From positions 752,501 through 816,500 of the forward strand of contig NZ_CP016614.1 of assembly GCF_013377255.1 (NCBI RefSeq): 64,000 bases of DNA, in the 5' to 3' direction. The position numbers were made by a program, and so were the translations under genes. This stretch comes from Mannheimia granulomatis. GTDB taxonomy: Bacteria > Pseudomonadota > Gammaproteobacteria > Enterobacterales > Pasteurellaceae. Below are positions 9,858 through 18,667 of the stretch, piece after piece (the first letter of the stretch is position 1; each line of letters begins with the position of its first letter). Under the pieces are notes generated by a model, which saw nothing but the letters and a program-made list of their open reading frames with translations, had not been told where the DNA came from and did not search any database.

Positions 9858-11159
9858 TTAAATTGCTAATTCAAAAGCGTAAAAGGCGACTAAGATTACT
9901 GCAATCATAACAGTGCCGATATTGAGTTTTCTAGCTTCTCCTGAAATTAGGCGACCGATCACAAGAGTTGCAAAACCTAACATAATACCTGTTACGATAT
10001 TAGCAGTTAATACAATAAATACTGCACAAACTAAGCCTGCCATTGCACCTACGAAATCACTAAAATCTAATTTAGATACATTACTTAGCATTAATAAACC
10101 CACATACATCAAAGCAGGTGCGGTTGCATAACTTGGTACTAAGAAAGCAAGTGGTTGGAAAAACAGCATAAATAAGAAGCCGATACCGACCACGACCGCA
10201 GTTAAGCCCGTTTTACCGCCTACTGCTGTACCTGCTGCGGATTCAATGTACACTGCAGCGGGAGCCGTGCCGAATAAGCCGGATAAAATTGAGCCGAATG
10301 AGTCTGATGTTAGAGCTTTATCACCATTGATTATCTGACCTTCTTTATCTAATAAATTTGCTTGTCCTGCAACGGCTCGAATTGTACCTGTTGCATCAAA
10401 AATAGCGGTCATTACTAAGGCGAATACGACAGGTAAAATCGCCGTATTTAATGCTCCCATAATATCTAGATTTAAGAATTGGGAATTTTCTCCAAAACTT
10501 GGCATTTTGAAAAAGCCTGAATATTTTACATTTGGATCAAAGATTAAACCAACAATCGTGATGGCGATAATTACCCACAAAATACTTCCTTTTACTTTAA
10601 GTTTTTCTAAGCCGATAATTGCAGCCAAGCCGATTAAAGACATTAAAACAGGGAATGAGGTGAAATCACCTAGTTTGACCGGAATATCCATTCCGCTATT
10701 AATGACTAATTTCACGTTGGTTGCAGCTATAATAAGCAGGAATAAGCCAATTCCAATGCCGGCACCGTGTGCAATACTGCTTGGTAAATTACGCAGAATC
10801 CAAGTTCGAATGCCTGTTGCAGAAATGATGGTAAAAACAACTCCCATTAAGAAGATAGCTCCTAAGGCAACAGGGATAGAAACTTGTTGTCCTAGAACCA
10901 GACTGAATGCGGTAAAGGCGGTAAGAGAAATGGCACATCCGATTGCCATAGGAGCATTAGCCCATAATCCGATTAAAATTGAACCAAGTCCGGAAACTAA
11001 ACAAGTTGCAATAAATACAGATTCTGCAGGAAACCCAGCTTGGCTTAACATTCCCGGTACAACAATGACAGAATAAACCATTGCTAAGAATGTCGTTAAA
11101 CCGGCAATCACTTCTTGACGAACGTTTGAACCTCGTTCTTCAAATTTAAATAAGGACAT
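9858..11159 (-). CDS. NCS2/AzgA family purine permease
   Basis: A 433-residue membrane protein of the NCS2 nucleobase:cation symporter family, AzgA branch (adenine / guanine / hypoxanthine). Typical stretches are the N-terminal MSLFKFEERGSNVRQEVIAGLTTF start, GLFGTAPAAVYIESAAGTAVGGKTGL and many membrane helices. The start at 11159 has a GAGG ribosome site 6-9 nt upstream. A further 64 in-frame codons to 11351 overlap secF and do not look like this family, so they are left out. A PurR-like operator lies 65 nt upstream, which supports a purine substrate. Which base is carried cannot be told from sequence. Confidence 0.9.
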   Translation of the reverse strand: MSLFKFEERGSNVRQEVIAGLTTFLAMVYSVIVVPGMLSQAGFPAESVFIATCLVSGLGSILIGLWANAPMAIGCAISLTAFTAFSLVLGQQVSIPVALGAIFLMGVVFTIISATGIRTWILRNLPSSIAHGAGIGIGLFLLIIAATNVKLVINSGMDIPVKLGDFTSFPVLMSLIGLAAIIGLEKLKVKGSILWVIIAITIVGLIFDPNVKYSGFFKMPSFGENSQFLNLDIMGALNTAILPVVFALVMTAIFDATGTIRAVAGQANLLDKEGQIINGDKALTSDSFGSILSGLFGTAPAAVYIESAAGTAVGGKTGLTAVVVGIGFLFMLFFQPLAFLVPSYATAPALMYVGLLMLSNVSKLDFSDFVGAMAGLVCAVFIVLTANIVTGIMLGFATLVIGRLISGEARKLNIGTVMIAVILVAFYAFELAI

Positions 11160-11223
11160 AGAAACCTCAAAAGAGAAATAGAGAAAATTTTGGAAGCTGA
11201 ATTCTACAGAAATTCTAAAAAAA

Positions 11224-11239
11224 TAGCAAACGTTTGCGC
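11224..11239. promoter_or_regulatory. PurR-like operator before the purine permease
   Basis: TAGCAAACGTTTGCGC contains the perfect 12-bp palindrome GCAAACGTTTGC (11226-11237), matching the PurR consensus ACGCAAACGTTTGCGT at 14 of 16 positions. It sits 65 nt before the permease start. PurR represses purine synthesis and uptake genes when hypoxanthine or guanine is bound. Confidence 0.85.
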
Positions 11240-11243
11240 AGCT

Positions 11244-11274
11244 TGAAAAATAAAAGCAGGAATAAATCCTGCTT
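11244..11274 (-). terminator. secF terminator
   Basis: An 8-bp stem AAGCAGGA / TCCTGCTT with a 5-nt loop is followed on the minus strand by TTTATTTTT. It closes the yajC-secD-secF operon only 10 nt after the secF stop, and directly abuts the PurR-like operator. Confidence 0.85.
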
Positions 11275-11283
11275 GTAAAAATA

Positions 11284-12258
11284 TTAGTAATCAATAAATG
11301 AATCTTGATCTGCCCCTTCTTTTTCCACAGTAGGTTGAAGCATATGTTCACGCTTCAAGCCAAGTTGTAGGGCAACACCAATTGCAATATAAATAGATGA
11401 ATAAGTACCGAAACCAATACCAATCAATAATGCAAGGGAGAAACTATGTAATGTTGGACCTCCCAAATAGAAGAGTGCCAGTACTACGAATAGAGTAGTC
11501 ACCGAGGTCATTAAAGTACGGGAAAGTGTTTGGCTTAAAGAAATATCAATAATTTCAATAGAGCTTGCCCGACGAATTTTGACAAAGTTTTCCCGCACAC
11601 GGTCGAATACGACGATAGAGTCATTTAGTGAGTAGCCTACCACAGACAAAATAGCAGCCACGAAGGTTAGGTCAATTTCAATCTGTAAGAATGAAAAGAT
11701 ACCAATGGTTACCAATACATCATGGAAAAGGGCTACAATACCGCCTACCGCTAAACGCCATTCAAAGCGAGTGCCTACGTAAATTAATAGCATTGCAAGC
11801 GTGGCAAGGGTTGCATAAATTGCTCCTTGTGTAAGCTCTTCACCTACATTAGGTCCAACAAACTCAATACTTTTGATAACGGCATTTGGGTCTAATTTTT
11901 GATGGATCATATCCATCACTTTATTACCCACCGTCATATCACCGGCATTAGCAGACAAACGAATCATCAGATCTTTTTGGCTGCCGGTTGTTTGTACCAA
12001 TGCACTACCATAACCGCTGTTTTCAAGCTCAGAGCGTAGCTTAGCTAAATCTGCAGGTTGAGAGAATTGAGTCTCGATGACTGTACCGCCGGTAAAGTCT
12101 AACCCCCAGTTAAATCCTTTTGTTACAATTGTGAAAATACATAGTGCAGACACAATTAATGAGAAAACAAAACCAATGTAACGGTATCTCATAAAAGGAA
12201 TCAGTTTATAAGGCAGCTTAATGTCTGCTACATCTTTTGTTACATTTTCAATAGCCAT
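11284..12258 (-). CDS. secF: Protein translocase subunit SecF
   Basis: SecF works with SecD in the inner membrane to help preproteins leave SecYEG, driven by the proton gradient. The 324 residues carry the expected layout: one N-terminal membrane helix (about 29-47), a periplasmic domain beginning WGLDFTGGTVIE, then five helices with the conserved GYSLNDSIVVFDRVREN near 210. It starts 10 nt after secD. The tail ends EGADQDSFIDY. Length is near the E. coli protein (323). Confidence 0.97.
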   Translation of the reverse strand: MAIENVTKDVADIKLPYKLIPFMRYRYIGFVFSLIVSALCIFTIVTKGFNWGLDFTGGTVIETQFSQPADLAKLRSELENSGYGSALVQTTGSQKDLMIRLSANAGDMTVGNKVMDMIHQKLDPNAVIKSIEFVGPNVGEELTQGAIYATLATLAMLLIYVGTRFEWRLAVGGIVALFHDVLVTIGIFSFLQIEIDLTFVAAILSVVGYSLNDSIVVFDRVRENFVKIRRASSIEIIDISLSQTLSRTLMTSVTTLFVVLALFYLGGPTLHSFSLALLIGIGFGTYSSIYIAIGVALQLGLKREHMLQPTVEKEGADQDSFIDY

Positions 12259-12268
12259 TTATTCCACC

Positions 12269-14110
12269 TTAAATCCAGAGTTTCTTCACGCGTTTGCCAC
12301 CATACATCCAGTTTACCAGCATACGGGTTCCTGTAATGGCGGTAAACATAGAGATAATTACCCCCAATGCAAGTGTTACGGCAAAGCCTTTTACAGGCCC
12401 GGTTCCAACACCGTAAAGCACTAATGAGGTTAAGATTGTAGTCAAGTTTGAATCAAAAATACTGGAGAATGCACCGTTATAGCCTTCATCAATTGCTTGT
12501 TGAATTGAGCGACCATTACGCAGCTCTTCTTTAATCCGCTCATAAATCAGTACGTTTGCATCCACCGACATACCTACCGCAAGCACAATCCCTGCAATAC
12601 CCGGCATTGTCAGTGTTGCACCGATTAATGACATTAAACCTACGGTTAGCACCATATTGGCAAGTAAAGCAAAAGAAGCAAACACACCAAACATTTTATA
12701 GTAAGCCAAACAGAATAGGATAGTTAAGCCAAGCCCTAACATGCCGGCATCCATACCCTGCTTCACGTTATCTGTACCGAGTGATGCACCGATAGTGCGT
12801 TCTTCTACAATCACAATTGGAGCAATTAAAGCGCCTGAACGTAATAACACCGATAAGTTCTGTGCTTCAGCTGGTGAGTTAATGCCGGTAATTTGGAAAT
12901 TATTGCCAAGACGTGTTTGAATAGTTGCAACATTAATCACTTCTTGGTGTTTCTCAAGAATTACCTTGCCGTTAGCATCTTTACGTCCGGAATCTTTAAA
13001 TTCGGTATAAAGAGTAGCCATCGGTTTTTTGATTGCCATTTTAGTGATTTCGCCCATCATTTCACCACCTGCAGTATCTAGCTTGATACTAACTTGTGGT
13101 AAACCACGCTCATCTTTACCTGCGGTTGCATCAATAATATGTTCACCGCCTAAAGAAGGCTTACGACGTAAGACTACAGGTTCACCGTCACGGGTGCTTT
13201 GGACTTCCGAATCAGCCGGCACGATACCACGGGCAGCAGAGGCAACATTCGCTTCGGTGTTCACCAAGCGGAATTCAAGGGTTGCGGTTGCCCCTAGAAG
13301 TTCTTTTGCACGAGCTGTATCTTGCACACCCGGTAATTCAACCACAATACGATCTGCACCTTGGCGTTGAATAGTTGGCTCAGAAACGCCTAATTCTTCA
13401 ACACGTTTACGCAAAATTGATAAGTTTTGTTCAATTGCTGAACTACGAGAATCAGATAAAGCTTGCGCAGATTGTGTTAAAGTAAGATTATTTTCTTTAA
13501 TTAAAATATCTAAATTAGGATGTGCACGACGAATTAAACGTCCTGCTTTTTCAGCGGTTTCGTTATCAATAAACTCAATTTCAGTTGCAAAATTTTCGCC
13601 TTTTTTGACCGCTTTATACTGTAATTTTTCTTTACGGAAATCATTACGTAGGCTGTCTTGCAAAGAATCTTGTTGTTTTGCAAGTGCCGTATTCATGTCA
13701 ACTTCCATTAAAAAACGTACACCGCCACGCAGATCTAAACCACGTTTCATTGGGCTACCACCAATATTGCTTAGCCAACTTGGTGTTGCAGGTGCAAGGT
13801 TTAATGCCACAGAATATTTGTTACCTAATACTTCGGAAATTTTTTCTTTGGCAGGAAGTTGTTGATCATCCTGTTCCAAGCGAACTAAAATCGAGCCGTT
13901 TTCCAGCACGGCAGATTTTGGCTGAATGTTCATGGATGAAAGTGTGGATTGTACTTGAGCAAGAGTTTCAGACGTTGCTTCTTGACCACGAGTGCCGGAA
14001 ATTTGCACTGACGGATCTTCGCCATATAAATTTGGAAGGGCATATAAAGCACCAATGGCGATCACGAAGATCACCATTAAATTCTTCCATAGAGGGAAAC
14101 GGTTTAACAC
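12269..14110 (-). CDS. secD: Protein translocase subunit SecD
   Basis: SecD (613 residues; E. coli 615) is the large partner of SecF. It has an N-terminal membrane helix (about 10-28), a long periplasmic P1 domain with DLRGGVRFLMEVD near 125, and five C-terminal helices including the signature GMSVDANVLIYERIKEELR near 515. It is the middle gene of yajC-secD-secF; 28 nt separate it from yajC. The tgt gene found upstream of this operon in many gammaproteobacteria is not present here. Confidence 0.97.
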   Translation of the reverse strand: MLNRFPLWKNLMVIFVIAIGALYALPNLYGEDPSVQISGTRGQEATSETLAQVQSTLSSMNIQPKSAVLENGSILVRLEQDDQQLPAKEKISEVLGNKYSVALNLAPATPSWLSNIGGSPMKRGLDLRGGVRFLMEVDMNTALAKQQDSLQDSLRNDFRKEKLQYKAVKKGENFATEIEFIDNETAEKAGRLIRRAHPNLDILIKENNLTLTQSAQALSDSRSSAIEQNLSILRKRVEELGVSEPTIQRQGADRIVVELPGVQDTARAKELLGATATLEFRLVNTEANVASAARGIVPADSEVQSTRDGEPVVLRRKPSLGGEHIIDATAGKDERGLPQVSIKLDTAGGEMMGEITKMAIKKPMATLYTEFKDSGRKDANGKVILEKHQEVINVATIQTRLGNNFQITGINSPAEAQNLSVLLRSGALIAPIVIVEERTIGASLGTDNVKQGMDAGMLGLGLTILFCLAYYKMFGVFASFALLANMVLTVGLMSLIGATLTMPGIAGIVLAVGMSVDANVLIYERIKEELRNGRSIQQAIDEGYNGAFSSIFDSNLTTILTSLVLYGVGTGPVKGFAVTLALGVIISMFTAITGTRMLVNWMYGGKRVKKLWI

Positions 14111-14138
14111 AATAAATCCCCAAATGTTAAATGTTTAA

Positions 14139-14432
14139 TTAAAGCGATTTTAATGAACCTTTCGGTAGCACTGCAACCACGAAATCACGTTTGATAGTAA
14201 CTTCTGTTGTATCATTTAATGCAATGACGATATTATCATTATCCGCAGTTACTTTTGTGATTTTACCGATTAAACCACCGCTGGTTAATACTTCTTCACC
14301 TTTTGCCAGGCTTGCAAGTAATTCGCGTTGTTGTTTTTGGCGTTTTGCTTGTGGGCGATAAATCATGAAATAGAAAATTGCACCGAAAATAATCAGGATA
14401 AAGATCATCTCCATTCCGCTGCCTTGTTGCAT
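14139..14432 (-). CDS. yajC: Sec translocon accessory protein YajC
   Basis: A 97-residue inner membrane protein with one membrane helix (residues 9-27, MIFILIIFGAIFYFMIYRP) followed by a basic cytoplasmic region and the KGEEVLTSGGLIGKI motif. YajC associates with SecDF. It is the first gene of the operon and the ribosome site AAGGAGC is 5-11 nt before its ATG. The 192-bp gap to the divergent ytfJ gene holds both promoters; I could not define them. Confidence 0.95.
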   Translation of the reverse strand: MQQGSGMEMIFILIIFGAIFYFMIYRPQAKRQKQQRELLASLAKGEEVLTSGGLIGKITKVTADNDNIVIALNDTTEVTIKRDFVVAVLPKGSLKSL

Positions 14433-14624
14433 ATAAAGCTCCTTAAATTGTTATAAATGAATAAAAAAATAAATGCTGTAAAAACGTCTGTTAAAATACC
14501 ATAAATTCAATGAATTAACGAGTAGAAAAATTCATCGAATGCTTTTCTTTTAAACAAAGATTTGAGTAAAATCGGTTTATTTGATTCCGTGTCGGGATAA
14601 ATTTTATAAATGTAAGGAGAAAAA

Positions 14625-15182
14625 ATGAGAAAATCATCTCAACTAGCGGTTATTTTTGGCTTAATTTTTGCAAATGCGGCATTTGCTCACAATGTACAGC
14701 TAAATCAATCTATGCCTAATGTTGCAGTTGCCAAAGATGGCGAATTAACCGTTTCGGGTGGAAAAGTGTCTTATAAAAATTGGAGTTCGTCATCGCTAAG
14801 TGGAAAGGTGCGTGTTATCCACCATTTTGCAGGTAGAACTTCGGTTAAAGAGAAAAATGAAGCTTTGATGACAGCGATTAAAAGTGCCGGCTTTGATCGC
14901 AGTAAATACCAAACTGTCACTATCGTAAATGCAGATGATGCAATTGTCGGCACAGGTTTATTTGTAAAAAATAGTGTAGAAAACGGAAAATTAGACAATC
15001 CGCACAGCCAAGTTGTATTAGATCAACAAGGGAATGTAAAAAAAGCTTGGGGCTTAAAAGAAAAAGAAAGCTTTATTGCGGTGCTTGATAAATCAGGGAA
15101 AGTGCAGTTTACTGCCGAAGGCAAATTATCCGCTAAGCAAATTGAAGATGTGATTAGTTTGGTAAAAACATTAACTCAATAA
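14625..15182 (+). CDS. ytfJ: YtfJ family periplasmic protein
   Basis: A 185-residue protein of the YtfJ family, a thioredoxin-fold relative of unknown role. The signal peptide (residues 1-21) is cleaved after AFA, before HNVQLNQSMP. Family stretches are VRVIHHFAGRTSVKEKNEALM and DDAIVGTGLFVKNSVE. There is no CxxC pair, so a thiol-disulfide role is doubtful. AAGGAGAAAAA precedes the ATG. It is transcribed alone. Confidence 0.85.
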   Translation: MRKSSQLAVIFGLIFANAAFAHNVQLNQSMPNVAVAKDGELTVSGGKVSYKNWSSSSLSGKVRVIHHFAGRTSVKEKNEALMTAIKSAGFDRSKYQTVTIVNADDAIVGTGLFVKNSVENGKLDNPHSQVVLDQQGNVKKAWGLKEKESFIAVLDKSGKVQFTAEGKLSAKQIEDVISLVKTLTQ

Positions 15183-15186
15183 GTTG

Positions 15187-15217
15187 AAATGAGGGGATAA
15201 ATAGCCCCTCATTTATT
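15187..15217. terminator. Bidirectional terminator between ytfJ and galM
   Basis: A 10-bp stem AAATGAGGGG / CCCCTCATTT with an 8-nt loop lies between two convergent genes, with A- and T-rich flanks on both sides. It overlaps the last base of galM. Confidence 0.85.
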
Positions 15218-16185
15218 TATAGAATAAAGCGATAACTTATTGAATGCTGATAAGTTTCCCCGTCCTTAGTAATTCCCCCAAATTGTAATAATTCAGGTTG
15301 ATTCACCGAGTTCGGGAAAAACTCAGGTTCTAGTGCTACACCTGCATAATCCTCATATTCACCGCCTTTTACATTCGGTTGCCCTTTTAGCCAGTTGCCC
15401 GTATAGAGTTGTAAAGCCGGCATTGAGGTCCGAAGTTCCATTTTTAGATCCGATACAGTTAAACAAGCGGTCGGATTTTGCGAGTTTTTTGCAAGCTGAA
15501 ATGCGTGATCGTAACCTTTTACCGCTTTTTGATCGGTCTCTTTTAACAAATCTTGCCCAATTGTTTTCGCTGTGCGGAAATCAAAGCTGGTACCGTCCAC
15601 TTTTTTCAGTGGAGCATTGGGAATACCACTTTCGTCCACAGGTAGATAAGCCTCGGCATTAATCATCAGTTGGTGATTTAACACATCGCCAAAGCCTTGC
15701 AAATTAAAATATGCGTGATTGGTTAAACAAAGCGGAGTGTCTTGATTAGCCTTGGCATTAAATAGAATTTTCAGTTCGTTTTGTTCTAAACGATATTCTA
15801 CAGTTGCTTGCACTTCACCGCCAAAGCCTTCTTCGCCATCTGCAAAAATATAGGAAAATTTAACCGCTTGTTCGCTTTGGCTTTCCAATGTCCATATGAC
15901 TTTATCTCCACCTAAAGCCCCTCCGTGCAAATTATTATTGCCGTTATTTTTGCCAAGCTGATAGGTTTTACCGTTCAGTGAATATTCGGCATTGGCAATA
16001 CGGTTAGCGTAGCGACCAATCGTCGCCCCGAAGTAAGCGGTCTGTTTTTGCCAATTTTTTGCAGATGTTGTAACTAATACTTCCCGTTCTTCATTTGGCA
16101 TTTTGACTATACAGGATAACCAAGAGGCACCTAAATCGGATAGGGTGATTTTTAAAAATGGGTTTTCCAGAGTGAATAGATTCAT
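15217..16185 (-). CDS. galM: Aldose 1-epimerase (mutarotase)
   Basis: GalM interconverts the alpha and beta anomers of galactose so that GalK can use it. The 322-residue protein shows conserved catalytic positions: the His in NHAYFNL near 170 and the Glu in ALEPEFFPNS near 287. It is the last gene of galT-galK-galM. A 129-nt gap with hairpins separates it from galK, unlike the tight galT-galK junction, so its expression may be tuned separately. Confidence 0.93.
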   Translation of the reverse strand: MNLFTLENPFLKITLSDLGASWLSCIVKMPNEEREVLVTTSAKNWQKQTAYFGATIGRYANRIANAEYSLNGKTYQLGKNNGNNNLHGGALGGDKVIWTLESQSEQAVKFSYIFADGEEGFGGEVQATVEYRLEQNELKILFNAKANQDTPLCLTNHAYFNLQGFGDVLNHQLMINAEAYLPVDESGIPNAPLKKVDGTSFDFRTAKTIGQDLLKETDQKAVKGYDHAFQLAKNSQNPTACLTVSDLKMELRTSMPALQLYTGNWLKGQPNVKGGEYEDYAGVALEPEFFPNSVNQPELLQFGGITKDGETYQHSISYRFIL

Positions 16186-16199
16186 AGATTACCTCTTTG

Positions 16200-16290
16200 C
16201 CCCATACGAGCCGTATGGGGGTTAGAAAATCTGAGCCACGCTGTAGCTCTCTATTTTTTCAGCCCCAGAGGAGCTGGGAGAATTTAACTC
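16200..16290 (-). other. Intercistronic hairpins between galK and galM
   Basis: CCCCATACG / CGTATGGGG (16200-16220) is a perfect 9-bp stem with a 3-nt loop, placed 15 nt before the galM start. A second, weaker hairpin CCCAG / CTGGG lies at about 16264-16278. Neither has a T tract, so they may serve RNA processing or protection rather than termination. Confidence 0.6.
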
Positions 16291-16314
16291 AGCACGGCTC
16301 GCGCTAGGGAAAGC

Positions 16315-17469
16315 TTATACCTCACGCACACCATCAGAAGCAGTGCAAAGGTGGAAAGTTTCTTTAATACCGGTCTGCTTTTCATAGTTTTCAGCAACGA
16401 GCTGACGAAGAGACGCTACTTTATCATTTGGTACTAAACAGACAATGCAACCACCGAAGCCGCCACCTGTCATTCTTGCCCCGCCATTTTTCCCGATAGC
16501 CCTTTGTGCAAGTTCGACCAAATAATCAATTTCCGGAATAGTGATCTCAAAATCATCACGCATAGAGTCGTGAGATTGTGCCATTAATTCGCCTAGTTTT
16601 ACCATATCATTCGCTTTTAATGCTTCTGCTGCTTCCAACACGCGTTGGTTTTCACTAATGATATGTTTAGCTCGTTTATAAGCAAGTTCATTGACTTCGT
16701 TTAATTCGGCGGCTCGCTCAATAAATTGCTCGGCGGTGACATCACGCAATTTATCTTTTCCAAAAAAATGAGCGGCAAATTCGCACTCTTGACGGCGGCT
16801 GTTGTATTCGCCTGTCACCAAGTCGTGTTTTACATTAGAGTTAATGATTGCAATCGAATAGCCTTGTGGCACAGGGGTTGGCGTGATTTCAAGAGAGCGG
16901 CAGTCAATCATTACCAAATGATCTTTTTGCCCTAATGCTGAGGTGAGCTGATCCATATTGCCACAGTTACAGCCGACAAATTTATTTTCCGCTTCCTGTC
17001 CGATTAAAGCGATTTGTTGTAATGAAAACGGTAAATCTCCCAATAGTTGAGCAGTTTTTCCAATGGAAATTTCGAGTGCGGCTGAGGAACTTAAGCCTGA
17101 TGACATCGGTACATCGCTGGTGATGGCTAAATCTGCCCCCTGTTTGAAATCGGGATATTGGGCTTGAATATATTTGACCACACCACGCACATAGTTTGCC
17201 CATTTATGTTCACTTTGGGTGATTGGCTGGCTTAAATCAAACTCATCTTGTTCGTTAAGATCGATAGCAAATACACACCATTTATGGTCGTCCCGTTTGG
17301 CAAAACTCACCGCAGTGCCATAATTAATGGCACAAGGCATCACAAAACCATCGTTATAATCAGTATGTTCACCGATAATATTCACCCGACCCGGGGCAAA
17401 AACGGTACGTTCAGCGGTGTAACCAAAATGTTGTTCAAATTTTTGAATGGCAATTTCTTGTGGTTTCAT
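16315..17469 (-). CDS. galK: Galactokinase
   Basis: GalK phosphorylates galactose at C1 with ATP, first step of the Leloir pathway. The 384-residue GHMP kinase shows the galactokinase signature GRVNIIGEHTDYNDGFVMP (residues 27-45), the ATP loop PMSSGLSSSAALE near 123 and the C-terminal MTGGGFGGCIV near 339. Its ATG is 9 nt after the galT stop, so the two are translated from one message. Confidence 0.97.
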   Translation of the reverse strand: MKPQEIAIQKFEQHFGYTAERTVFAPGRVNIIGEHTDYNDGFVMPCAINYGTAVSFAKRDDHKWCVFAIDLNEQDEFDLSQPITQSEHKWANYVRGVVKYIQAQYPDFKQGADLAITSDVPMSSGLSSSAALEISIGKTAQLLGDLPFSLQQIALIGQEAENKFVGCNCGNMDQLTSALGQKDHLVMIDCRSLEITPTPVPQGYSIAIINSNVKHDLVTGEYNSRRQECEFAAHFFGKDKLRDVTAEQFIERAAELNEVNELAYKRAKHIISENQRVLEAAEALKANDMVKLGELMAQSHDSMRDDFEITIPEIDYLVELAQRAIGKNGGARMTGGGFGGCIVCLVPNDKVASLRQLVAENYEKQTGIKETFHLCTASDGVREV

Positions 17470-17478
17470 TGGTATTCC

Positions 17479-18522
17479 TTACTTTTTATAATGTTCAATG
17501 TCACTGACTGCATTTAAACGTTCTGCTGCCTGCTCCGGAGTTAAGTCTCGTTGGGTTTCAGCCATCATTTCATAGCCAACCATAAATTTACGTACTGTTG
17601 CCGAACGCAGAAGTGGCGGATAAAAATGCGCGTGTAGCTGCCAATGGGCGTTTTCTTTGCCGTTAAACGGGGCGAAATGGAAACCCATTGAATAAGGAAA
17701 ACTGATATTAAACAGATTATCGTAGCGAGTAGTGAGTTTTTTCAACGCTAAGGATAAATCGGCTTTTTCCGTTTCGTTTAAATCAGTAATCGACTTAAAT
17801 TGTTTGGCTTTGGGTAACAATAACGTTTCAAACGGCCAGCTTGCCCAGTAAGGCACCACCGCAATCCAATCTTCGGTTTCAGCAACAATCCGTTCGTTTT
17901 TTTCTAGTTCACGCTTAGCATAATCCAGCAAAAGCGGGCTGCCATATTGAGCGAAATAGTTGGCTTGGCATTCATCTTCAAGGGTGATTTCATTCGGCAA
18001 AAAATTACTCGCCCAAATTTGACCGTGCGGGTGTGGGTTAGAGCAGCCCATCATTGAGCCTTTATTCTCAAAAATTTGTACCCATTGGTAAGATGTTTTC
18101 AGCTCGTTTGCTTGCTCTTGCCAAACGGTCACCACATCGGTAATTTCTGAAACCGAAAGTTGTGGCAAGGTTTTGCTGTGATCGGGCGAAAAGCAAATCA
18201 CACGGCTTTCCCCTTGGGTATGTGAGATTTGGAACAGCGGATCGTTATTTGGCTCAGGAGCTGGTGTGTCGGACAGTAACGCCGAAAAATCGTTTTTAAA
18301 CACAAACGGCTTGGTGTAATTCGGATTTTGCTCACCGGTGATACGTTTATTGCCCGGACAGAGATAGCAGGTTGGATCGTAGCTTGGTTTATCATCTTGC
18401 ACAATTTCTTCTTGTTGCCCTTGCCATGGACGTTTTGCCCGATGAGGGGAAACCAAAATCCACTGATTTTTCAGCGGATTAAAACGGCGATGTGGGTGGT
18501 CGTTAAGAACAAATTCGCTCAT
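17479..18522 (-). CDS. galT: Galactose-1-phosphate uridylyltransferase
   Basis: GalT exchanges UMP between UDP-glucose and galactose-1-phosphate. The 347-residue protein has the HIT-type active site HPHGQIW (near residue 164) with the uridylylated His. Zinc-site cysteines lie in CYLCPG near 52. The start at 18522 has an AGGAGTGTT ribosome site; an upstream in-frame ATG at 18594 would lie in the promoter region over the CRP site and is rejected. It heads galT-galK-galM. galE and a gal repressor gene are not in the neighbourhood. Confidence 0.97.
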   Translation of the reverse strand: MSEFVLNDHPHRRFNPLKNQWILVSPHRAKRPWQGQQEEIVQDDKPSYDPTCYLCPGNKRITGEQNPNYTKPFVFKNDFSALLSDTPAPEPNNDPLFQISHTQGESRVICFSPDHSKTLPQLSVSEITDVVTVWQEQANELKTSYQWVQIFENKGSMMGCSNPHPHGQIWASNFLPNEITLEDECQANYFAQYGSPLLLDYAKRELEKNERIVAETEDWIAVVPYWASWPFETLLLPKAKQFKSITDLNETEKADLSLALKKLTTRYDNLFNISFPYSMGFHFAPFNGKENAHWQLHAHFYPPLLRSATVRKFMVGYEMMAETQRDLTPEQAAERLNAVSDIEHYKK

Positions 18523-18579
18523 ATAACACTCCTCAAAATTAGAATGAGAAAGAGTATAGCGAAAGTTGTGAAAAATGAC

Positions 18580-18595
18580 TGTGATATAGCTCACA
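18580..18595 (-). promoter_or_regulatory. CRP site upstream of galT
   Basis: TGTGATATAGCTCACA matches the CRP consensus TGTGA-N6-TCACA perfectly. It lies 57 nt before the galT start. The gal genes should therefore need cAMP-CRP. Confidence 0.88.
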
Positions 18596-18667
18596 AAAAT
18601 GATGTCAAGTGGTTAATTTATCTGACATTTTTGCAAATTTTGAGATAAATTTTACCGCTTATAAGTG

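Noticed and set aside
11160..11351. N-terminal extension of the purine permease
   Set aside because: It overlaps the end of secF, crosses the secF terminator and PurR-like operator, and does not look like the family.
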